NCBI GenBank assembly: GCA_964023275.1 | Contig: OZ029916.1 | Location: 11,772,607-11,836,606 of the forward strand | Direction of reading: 5' to 3' | Origin: Norana najaformis | Taxonomy: Eukaryota > Annelida > Clitellata > Crassiclitellata > Hormogastridae | Length of the DNA: 64,000 bases | Part shown: positions 56,453-64,000 of the stretch, piece after piece | How positions within the stretch are numbered: position 1 is the stretch's first letter | Layout: the number at the start of each line of letters is the position of its first letter | Notes under the pieces: model-generated | What the model was told of the DNA's origin: nothing | Database searches by the model: none | What the model saw: only the letters and a program-made list of their open reading frames with translations | Position numbers and translations under genes: made by a program

Positions 56453-56890
56453 ACATAATTTTAATTAAAACAGTTATGATTATGATTTCCAGAAATAAAC
56501 ACTTAAATATTCTACAAATAAGTCTACAGAATCGACCTACAAGTGCAAACTCAGATTCAGCACCTAATCTTGAGGTCTGGCTCATCGGCAATGTGTAGAC
56601 TTCTCTGCAACAAGTTTTGCAGACAACTCGGCCATCTACACTAGCGTATGCACAAGTTGCAACAATGTTAACAAAAAAGAAAAAAGAAAAGCAAATACCC
56701 TAAAAGTCAGCCTAATCCAGCTGTTTCTAAATGGTAAAGCTGCTATCATATTTGATTATGGTCCTGTATTGTCAGGTCAGAAGCACTTCTGATAAGTCTT
56801 TTTAAACAGGTGCTATGTAAACAAGTACTTACATATTATAAATAAGAAAAATTAACACTTTGCTGTTGTTCATGAGATACTGTCCATGAT
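56453..56890. other. COQ4 intron, no gene recognised
   Basis: AT-rich; nothing named. Confidence 0.3.
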
Positions 56891-57530
56891 GTTCACGAGT
56901 AAGTAAGTAAGTAAGTATATTCTTTATTAACCAATAGCTAATTGCACATCGGTTTACAAGTATTTAAGAACACAAGAAAACTTAATATTCATACAACATC
57001 CTAACAATAAAACATTTACGTGTTAGATTGTCAGCAGGAGGAATAATACGATCATGGGTGTGGGGCCGTAGGGAATAACTGAGGGTTTTAATTGGTGGGA
57101 GTAGCTGATGTAAGACATTATTTGGGTTGTTCAAGATTGCTTTAAAGAGACGAGCATCAGCTGTGCCACAGAGTTCATCGAACGTTGGGGAGTTCCCAGG
57201 AAGATAGCGGAGACGCACAAGTCTCCACATCAAAGCCTGAAGCCGAGCTCTAGCCTGTGCCCCAGCATAGCCCCACCACACGGGAGAGGCGTACAGCATA
57301 ATGGCCAGTGTTGTGGCTCGGACAACGTCATAGAGCCGAGGGCCAGTTAGGCCATGTGCTACAAGAATTCGTATGGCATATAAAGACTGACGCGCCTGAC
57401 TATGAATCCGATCAATATGAGAATCAAAATTTAACATCCTCGATAGGGTAACACCCAATATTGTCATCTCTGGTACCCTGGTTAAACCGGGAATCACATT
57501 AGGTAAAATTATCTGCTAATTTCTCATTCT
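56891..57530 (-). pseudogene. Non-LTR RT C-terminus, (CTTA)n tail, second family
   Basis: A single unbroken minus-strand frame of 171 codons: TRVPEMTILGVTLSRMLNFD, LYDVVRATTLAIMLYASPVW, RLQALMWRLVRLRYLPGNSP and RPHTHDRIIPPADNLTRKCF, ending VRMLYEY and stop. The 3' UTR (CCGATGTGCAATTAGCTATTGG ... AATAAAGAATATA) ends (CTTA)n at 56896-56914. The same family as 24630-24996; a different C-terminus from 52615-54815 although the tail is alike. Confidence 0.82.
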
Positions 57531-58254
57531 TGGCCGGTGAATTATCATTTCACATGTCTTTTTATCATTAAGTGTGTGGAATTAATTATTATTATCATTT
57601 TAACCATCTGAAACATTGACAAGCACTCAAGAAACTTTAAAGTTGGAGTCACAATAAATAAATTCCTTTTAACAAATGATTCCTTATATGACAGTTTACA
57701 ATCTACACTTGAATCTGAAACACCAACCTTTACCAGCACATAGGCCAAAGTACACCAAAACAACAGATTATGGCAGATACAAACTCCTGTATTACGACGT
57801 CATAATGTACTAATCAAATCCTTTGCTCCCAAAGCAAAAGCCGAATATTGATCACCTTTTAGTATTATTTGCTATAAGAATTTTCTAGCACCCCAGTCAT
57901 CAAGTCAAATTCGAGTTCAGGGGCTTTAAGTACGAGTCCAAGTTGTGATAGCCTAAGTCAGAAGACAGAAAAAGTGGATTCGAGTCCTCAGCTGGACTCG
58001 AGAGCTACATCACTGCACCATACATCTGAAAATGTCAAATAGAGTCAAGTACTTCCTACTGCCTGAAACTAGACAACAGATTGTTCAAACTAATTGGAAA
58101 GTTTCACACCTGTACATGGAATAGCTACTGAATTACAGTGCCTCAAACACAGAAAAATGCACTGAATTAGCCACAGCACTGAAAATAGGGCAACCCCACA
58201 TGTGTTCTAAGCCTCATATCTCAGGAACTACAGTACTAGGTATCAAGATCTGAA
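57531..58254. other. COQ4 intron, no gene recognised
   Basis: Contains a TCGAGTCCTCAGCTGGACTCGAGAG dyad (57976-58004). Nothing coding named. Confidence 0.3.
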
Positions 58255-58352
58255 ATTTTACTGGCCTTCATGAGACATGTCTATCTACATACTGGCCAAA
58301 AAATTATCAAAATCCCAAAACTGGTTGAGCTGACACAGAATGACCCCTAAAC
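58255..58352 (-). repeat. Dispersed repeat, inverted relative to 48627-48725
   Basis: The minus strand reads GGGTCATTCTGTGTCAGCTC, AACCAGT ... GGCCAGTATGTAGATAGACA ... TCTCATGAAGGCC. Confidence 0.6.
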
Positions 58353-59335
58353 GAAAAAATCTGTACAAGCAAGAACTTACAGAAACTGAAAATGCCAAAC
58401 TTATAGAACTCAGAAATATATTTACTTTCAATTAAATTAATGGAGTTGTGTGTAAGATATTGGCTTATTACACATTATCTTGTTACATTATATGATTCTT
58501 TGATTTTAAAGGCATGTCTTTTGTGCCTTTAATTTTTTATGCACAGCATTATATAGTCTACTCGGTGACTTCTGTTTAGCAAGCAGTAAGTGTATTACTT
58601 GCCACTTAAGAGGGAATGTTTGCTAACACCTTCACTGACATCACACAGCCTCTCTTGAACTAGCAAGGACAGAACACTTCATGCAAATTGTCATATAACA
58701 GAATAGCCAATGTGGTCAACTGCCAGCTGCTGTTATTTGGGTACTATAAATTGTCACATTATTACCTGGCTGTGGGCCACAGCAACTAGCTCTTTCAACT
58801 TCAGTATGCAGTTTATGTCTGTGTATATTACCACTGTTAACAAACTGTCTTCATACACTGCATGATGGAAGTTAAACTTACCTGCTGAAAACATAGGAAT
58901 TATGACAGCAGAAGCCGGGCAGCATTCCTAATCAACTTAAGTAATTTGAGGTTCTAAAAAAGAAATATCCTACAGCTTCCATAGAACCAGTAATGAAAAG
59001 AAAACTGTGAAAATTTCACAGTTTTCTTCATCAACTGCTGTGAAGGCTTTATTCAATGTTCTTACCAGCAAGCTACTGAGTACACAGCAAGAAAGACATA
59101 CAGGCAGTCACAAAGAAAACCACAAATACTGAGTGAAGACAAAAAAGCAGACACAAAACACAAATAGACAGACAGAAAGAAACACAGACAGACAGACCAA
59201 TGGCAAGAAAGAGAGAGAAAGAAACAGAAATCAAGTAAAATTAACCGTAGCTTCATGCATAATTGTTTGCAAAGACATGGCATCAATCAGACTTCTGCAG
59301 CACAGAATAAAAGAAACCAAGAAAAAGAGACCAAC
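58353..59335. other. COQ4 intron, no gene recognised
   Basis: A perfect short hairpin GAAAACTGTGAAATTTTCACAGTTTTC lies at about 58999-59026. A CAG/GTAAGT string on the minus strand at 58882 looks like a donor but no exon fits it. Confidence 0.3.
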
Positions 59336-59432
59336 ACTAAAATCTGTTGTCCCACAGGATCCAACTCCATTTGCCTCTTCATCTGTTGCAAAGCAAATGC
59401 TCCAGATGTCTCACCAAATGTAGCCAACATGT
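59336..59432 (-). CDS. COQ4: COQ4, second recognised exon
   Basis: Exon of 97 nt: 2 bases, 31 codons, 2 bases. It encodes MLATFGETSGAFALQQMK and continues to DPVGQQIL, matching the conserved GETTG-type block and the DPxGxxIL block of COQ4. The acceptor is TGTACAAG and the donor AGT/GTTGGT. The donor is weak, but it is the only one that puts the next exon (leading A, then GAG CGA CCT) in phase. The downstream intron is about 16 kb and holds most of the transposons between 43 and 59 kb. Confidence 0.92.
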
Positions 59433-59760
59433 CTTGTACACAAATAAAACAATGATAAACTAAAAATTGTTATCAGTTATAATTTAACGATAAAATCATT
59501 TCATGAATGTTGTTGTTATTTGGTAATCTTAATACATGTGATAAGCCTTTGCAAAAAGAACACATTATAAAATCTAAGGTTTTGTCAGTAAGAAGTCAAG
59601 GCAATCATGCCAACACTTCAACGATTAAATTCAATGGCACAAGAAATACTAGCTGTAAAATGATGAATGTGATGGTACAAAAAAATATACATATTCCCCA
59701 ATTTTGGATATGACGAGAGCTATTTCTATGCAGTACAAGTGGTGTAATACTAGAATGCAC

Positions 59761-59910
59761 CTCCTCTGTGTGGACTGCTGAGAGTTATTAGAGATGATCC
59801 AACAGCAAGGAGACACTTTTGAAAGCTGGATGTTGGTATGTGTCCTGGATAAAGACAGTCATATCCAGAACGAACATCATATGGTGTACTAGCCTCACGT
59901 TGGACGAAAT
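59761..59910 (-). CDS. COQ4: COQ4, first recognised exon
   Basis: Exon of 150 nt encoding 49 full codons. It carries the LYPGHIPTS and LLAVGSS stretches typical of the COQ4 N-terminal region, followed by SSPHRG. The acceptor on the minus strand is a T-rich tract ending TTTCAG just above 59910. The donor is GGAG/GTGC at 59760. The exon begins with two bases of a split codon and ends with one base (G), which joins AC of the next exon to make the Asp of GDMLATFGET. The preceding exon, expected to hold the targeting peptide, was not located. Confidence 0.93.
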
Positions 59911-60059
59911 CTGAAAGTTCAAAATAACAAGACCTTACTGAGTATGAATTTAGGTTGGGCTGTCATATTTTCTTTACTAATACCCTGGTACTAAATAAAC
60001 CATGACAAAGTTTAACTGATAATCTTAAACATCCCAGTTCGTAAAAGTGGTCTGATAAT

Positions 60060-60160
60060 GTGTAACTAATAATATGTGATCATGCCTGAGAAATCCCTCA
60101 AAAAGTTGGAAAAAATCAAAACTGGGCTTGATACTGCACTCAATTTGGCAGGGATTGCAG
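60060..60160 (+). repeat. Dispersed repeat related to 490-570
   Basis: CTGAGAAATCCCTCAAAAAG ... AAAACTGGGCTTGATACTGCAC matches the repeat near the left end of the window. Confidence 0.45.
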
Positions 60161-60272
60161 AATAATTAGATTAAAACTGCATATTTCTATCACAAATACT
60201 AAAAAGTTAAAATTTTTTAAAGATATAGGTGCCTTTTGAGAAATCTCGAGTTGAAGTTTACCAAAACTATGA

Positions 60273-61220
60273 TTCTAGGACTATAGCACATAGGCTTTCC
60301 GCACACAGGACTGTGACTCATAGGACGATCGCACATAGGACTGGGACTCATAGGACGATCGCACATAAGACATTCGCTCATAGGGCTTTCACTCATAGGG
60401 CTTTTGCTAATAGGACGATCACTCATATTTGTACTATTTGAACCAATTTATTAATTATAAAAAACATAGAACACCGATTATGAAAAAAATTAATATTGGC
60501 TATTGTTATTGTTATTCATATTCATATTTTTATTAAGTGCACGTAGTATTTAATGATATAAATGTTCACCGTTACAAGTTTAGAAAATATCTAGTTATAC
60601 GATAAGTACGCCATGGAACGGAGGTAGGTTAGAATATCTGTTTGCCCATAAGTGGCTACTGCCCTCATTACGCGATCTCGAAGGATTCGGTAGCGTTTGA
60701 CGGCTGGTTGTTCTGTACCTGTTGATCCCTGTAGAAATGATGCCTTCTGCTTCGAACAGTCGTTCTTGAGTTCTGATAGGAATTTCCACAATGTCGGGTG
60801 ACTGCACTGCAATAAAACCTGTAGGCCGTGGTGCCAACCTTCCACAATGTTCGTCGTTCTTGCTAAACCATCAGCGGCAGCGTCACGCTGATTCCATGTT
60901 TCGATGGAGAATAAGGGGGGTCCGTAATTTGCAACTCGACCCCTCAGACGACGACCACGTATGTACGTATGCTCGAAGTAACTAAGTAGTTCATCCATAT
61001 GTTATATACTGTACCGTGTTTAAATCTGTTGAGTTCACTTCAGAGCGAACGTATCTCCAGCGTTCATTTATTAGCTAAAGTCTTATGAGCGATAGTCTTA
61101 CGAGCAAACATCCTATGTGCGAAGGGTTTATGTGCGGTGATCCTATGAGCAACAGACCTATGAGCGAAAATCTATGTGGGATAGTCCTATGTGTGAAAGT
61201 CCTATGTGCGATCGTCCGGA
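60273..61220 (-). mobile_element. Mutator-like element, 948 bp, with tandem-repeat termini
   Basis: A transposase fragment lies between inverted arrays of a degenerate unit containing CACATAGGACGATCG: left 60273-60425, right 61075-61220 in reverse. Outer ends match as GGAC(T/G)AT(A/C)GCACATAGG. The 14-bp sequence TACCAAAACTATGA occurs immediately outside both ends (60259-60272 and 61221-61234). Mutator-like elements usually make 8-11-bp duplications, so 14 is long. Internally deleted. Confidence 0.75.
60591..60998 (-). pseudogene. Mutator-like (MULE) transposase C-terminal fragment
   Basis: An unbroken minus-strand frame of 135 codons: MDELLSYFEHTYIRG, PLFSIETWNQRDAAADGLAR, TTNIVEGWHHGLQVLLQCSH and PTLWKFLSELKNDCSKQKA. 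The FP..WN..D....G..RT.N..EGWH..F......HP..WKF motif is typical of the C-terminal part of MULE-type transposases that often carry FLYWCH domains. The N-terminal DNA-binding domain and most of the catalytic domain are absent. No stops, so relatively recent. Confidence 0.75.
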
Positions 61221-61234
61221 TACCAAAACTATGA

Positions 61235-63240
61235 CCCATCCTAAGCTGCTGTGCGTAGGGCTCGTGAAAGTTTACGAGTATAGTAAATTGGAGCATATTC
61301 ATACACCTAAGAGACTGCCATCAATGAACTCTTCATCAAAAACTAGTTAAGAAAAATACTTATATGACTTGGTCATTTACAAAAAAACTTATGCACATGA
61401 TTTCAAATTAGGGCATCAAGGGAACATGTTAAATAGGCAGTCTTCCTTATCTCCTAGACTGTACTGTACTGCCTTAAGCTCTGGTTATACCTTGTATGAA
61501 GTAACATGGCATATGTCCACATAAAATCACAAAGTTGGCTTTTCTTTTGATTTATATTGAGTTTCTTCGTATATTAAGTTTCTTCTTATCAACAATGCCT
61601 TTCATCACATAAATTTGTAGTTTCTCCAAACTGCAAATTTCAACCACATATTGCCTGACAACATACTGAAGGCTTAACATGTTGCCTGATAACATACTGA
61701 AGGCTTAACATCAACTCAATATATAGACAGAACATATATGTACAAATATCTCACTCTAGCCTCTACATTTCTGCTTGCCTGCACATGTCTACACTCATCT
61801 GAGGCAAAAGTATACTACATGGTGCATGTTCACAAATGCAGGCTGAGTTTTTATGTGCATTCAAATTACCCTGCATCATTTAATACAGTGCTTTCATGAA
61901 AAAGAGCTGACAGACAATATAATAAAATTGAATATAAAAATATTTAGACAATGAAACTCTACATAAGGACTAACAGTTTACAGCTAACACAACATTTATG
62001 CACTTTCTGAAGGGATGTAGTCGATTTACACAACGAATCGACTATTGAACACTTCCAGCTGACGGCTAAACATAGACCCTCGTCAGCGGCCGAGAAGTCG
62101 TCAGCCTCCCGCCCACTGAACTTGTCTGACATCAGCTGACAGACAAGACCATTATCAAAAAATAATCCGGCCAAGGCCGTCTGAGTTGGCAGTCTTTAAG
62201 ATTGACAGGTTAAATTCAAAGTATTTGTACCTCAAAAATAGTTTATTCACTGTAGCAAACAAAGTTAACACCCCAAGCTATTGTGTAGAATTATTGATTG
62301 ACATATTACTCCAAAGGTTAGGCCAGTTCCAACAGCTATTTCTGACTGCATGTCTGGTTAGAACTCTGCGTCTTTCTAGAATTTAATATATTTGTATGTA
62401 TATAATATATACCATTTTATCTGTAATATATATATATATAGGGCTCATTATAAATTATGCCTGCACATACATTGGATGTATACACACACACATATACATA
62501 TATATATATATATATATATACATATACACAAGCAATAGAAAACTGTTCATAGAAGGTTCAAAGATGGGCGATATTCTTCAGTTACACATAATCCTGTTCT
62601 CAGAAACTATTTCTCAGCTGTAAGTTTACCTCTGGATATTGTTTTGATCTGTGCTTCAGGAGATTACCTACCACTCGGACTAAACTTCAAGAAACTGACC
62701 CCACTTTTGGCTAGGCCAGGCCCTGTTTGAAATGTTAGGGGACTAAACTGATGTTAGAATAGGTCCCTTTTATTTACTTGGGTGTGTAGACAACTCCATA
62801 TACAAATACAGCCAGGTGTAGACAACTACATCTTCTGCTAATATGGAGGAGTTAATAGTCTACAGTTCTACACAGTGGCATAACAATTCTGTGGAGGGGC
62901 TGCAAAGGAAGGCCGGCTAAGAGCCTAGTTAGCCTGTATGCCTAAAGACTTATTGGAGCCGCTACTGGTTCTGCTTTTGTATGCCTACCAGTCTTGTATT
63001 ATATATAAATACAGAAACATTAAAATGTTTATTTAAGAATATACAACATAGTATATGTTATATATAAATATGTCTAAATTGTGCATCCCCACAAATGTAA
63101 CAAAAGTTGTCCACAGTATTTACGCACTTCCGAGGCATTACTGTTCTGTATTGTATCTAAATGGATAAAGTAATAATAGTTTTATAAAACAGTAACTTAA
63201 ACTGTCTCGCACAAAGTCTGTAATATTGTAAATGCTCAAC
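61235..63240. other. No gene recognised; should contain or flank the COQ4 first exon
   Basis: AT-rich. (TA)n and (CA)n microsatellites lie at 62395-62525. A minus-strand frame at 61959-62174 has no known similarity. I could not identify the missing first COQ4 exon. Confidence 0.3.
62390..62527. repeat. (TA)n/(CA)n microsatellites
   Basis: Runs of TATATATA around 62431-62440 and CACACACATATACATATATATA at 62483-62525. Confidence 0.9.
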
Positions 63241-63254
63241 CGTTCCGACTCGCT

Positions 63255-63325
63255 TTATATAGTACACTGCTGACGTCATCTTACGTCAGCAGCCGACTGG
63301 CTGTAGTTTTACATTGCATCAGAAA
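63255..63325. promoter_or_regulatory. CRE-like palindrome cluster near a TATA-like site
   Basis: CTGCTGACGT-CATCTT-ACGTCAGCAG (63267-63292) is a perfect 10-bp inverted repeat with TGACGTCA and TTACGTCA inside; another TGACGTAA follows at about 63328. TTTATATAG lies just upstream at 63253-63261. These are CREB/ATF core sites. Whether it serves the COQ4 promoter is unknown. Confidence 0.4.
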
Positions 63326-63329
63326 ATGA

Positions 63330-64000
63330 CGTAATCAACTGTGCATGATGTATCCATGATGGGATTATGCAATGAGGTGGAATATTACATCATTCTAGAC
63401 TTATTTAGGATATTGTCGCAGTCCTACTGCATAAATTTACATGGTGAAACATAAAAAATGAACTATATGAAATATTTTCAAAACGAGAGCCAATAAAAAT
63501 TTTTTATGGTTATATTCGTGTTCAGCACACCAAGATGCTACACATTAGGGCCTTTTCCAGTCAGTAACGATTTCTATGTTGACCAGTGTTATGAGTCAGC
63601 TGTCACCCCTAGGAGACCGACCCCATAGGCACCGGAGTTGACTTTATTACATTCCCCACCCACAGCGGAATAACTGAAATCCCCCTTTTCCATGTGAAAC
63701 AATCTCCCCTCCACAAATAACTCCAAGTGAGGCCGAGCTATAATGGTGAGAAACCAGAAAGTTGTAAGGCTTTAAAGTCAGGGAGTTGTGGGATTATCAT
63801 TAAAGTGCAAAAATGGAGTTTACAAGGATGTGTGGATTTTTTATTTGGGGGGGGGTCATTTATTATCCGATTTTAACAATTTTTTCACCACCTTATTCAG
63901 TACAGTATTTTCATTTAAATAAAAAACTGCGAGTGCCTGTAGTTTCAAGATAAGAATAGGAATTCCCAGTACCTGTTCATTAAATATATTTATACATGTA
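63330..64000. other. No gene recognised
   Basis: A pyrimidine-rich stretch (63600-63720) and a G9 run (63847-63856). Nothing named. Confidence 0.3.

Larger units (their letters stand above)
36662..59910 (-). other. COQ4: COQ4 gene span, 5 recognised coding exons
   Basis: Minus-strand gene for the ubiquinone biosynthesis protein COQ4, a peripheral protein of the matrix face of the mitochondrial inner membrane that belongs to the CoQ-synthesis complex. Five exons were found by translating the minus strand, and each boundary was chosen from splice sites and phase. Junction phases agree at all four introns (1, 2, 0, 2). The joined exons give about 250 codons ending in a stop; the family is usually near 230-270 residues. 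Missing is the first exon, which should carry the mitochondrial targeting sequence and end one base into a codon. Introns are about 0.3, 16.3, 0.46 and 5.5 kb, the long ones full of transposons. Confidence 0.93.

Noticed and set aside
58877-58960. CAG/GTAAGT donor-like string on the minus strand within the long COQ4 intron
   Set aside because: The flanking COQ4 exons already join in phase with no missing conserved residues, and no open, conserved segment with an acceptor lies beside it.

Overview
The window looks like nuclear DNA of an invertebrate metazoan. Genes are split by spliceosomal introns, there is no operon-like packing, and most of the sequence is interspersed repeats: several APE-type non-LTR families of the CR1/L2/Jockey kind, RTE, Ty3/Gypsy, hAT, piggyBac, pogo/Tigger-like and a Mutator-like element. 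The phylum cannot be read from the sequence; a lophotrochozoan or basal deuterostome would fit. No rRNA, tRNA or CRISPR was seen.

Host genes, both on the minus strand. (1) COQ4, the mitochondrial coenzyme Q biosynthesis protein: five coding exons at 59910-59761, 59432-59336, 43081-42979, 42517-42294 and 36839-36662, all with compatible splice phases, the HDxxH-x11-E metal motif and a stop codon. A short first exon should lie above 59910. Its introns (about 16 kb and 5.5 kb) are filled with transposons. (2) A tentative gene of unknown function whose exons may be 16085-15477, 5425-5293 and 236-25, with matching phases.

Layout. 1-16 kb: tentative gene, with non-LTR, piggyBac, pogo, RTE and Gypsy debris in its introns, and a piggyBac deletion derivative with preserved ends (11043-13226). 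16-25 kb: non-LTR copies in both orientations, a hAT-type non-autonomous element (21015-21529) and a locally repeated unit split by two retroposon tails. 25.5-27.8 kb: a compact LTR element with a 4-bp target duplication; its LTRs carry arrays of a 17-bp unit holding a MYB-like core and a TATA box, and it keeps one unrecognised acidic ORF. 28.3-35.6 kb: a nested nest. A non-LTR element is split by a Gypsy element with apparently identical LTRs; that Gypsy is itself split by a 156-bp retroposon tail; and the outer element also carries two hAT-type MITEs with perfect 8-bp duplications. 36.6-60 kb: COQ4 with its introns (hAT transposase, RTE split by a CR1-like element, pogo transposase split by a hAT-type element, RTE pieces in opposite orientations, a non-LTR endonuclease ORF with a 2A-like motif). 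60.3-61.2 kb: a small Mutator-like element with tandem-repeat termini. 61.2-64 kb: AT-rich sequence with a CRE-like palindrome and no recognised gene.

Apart from COQ4 the genes do not form a pathway. The window is best read as one essential mitochondrial gene and one unknown gene embedded in a long record of transposon insertions, where who-is-inside-whom gives relative ages.
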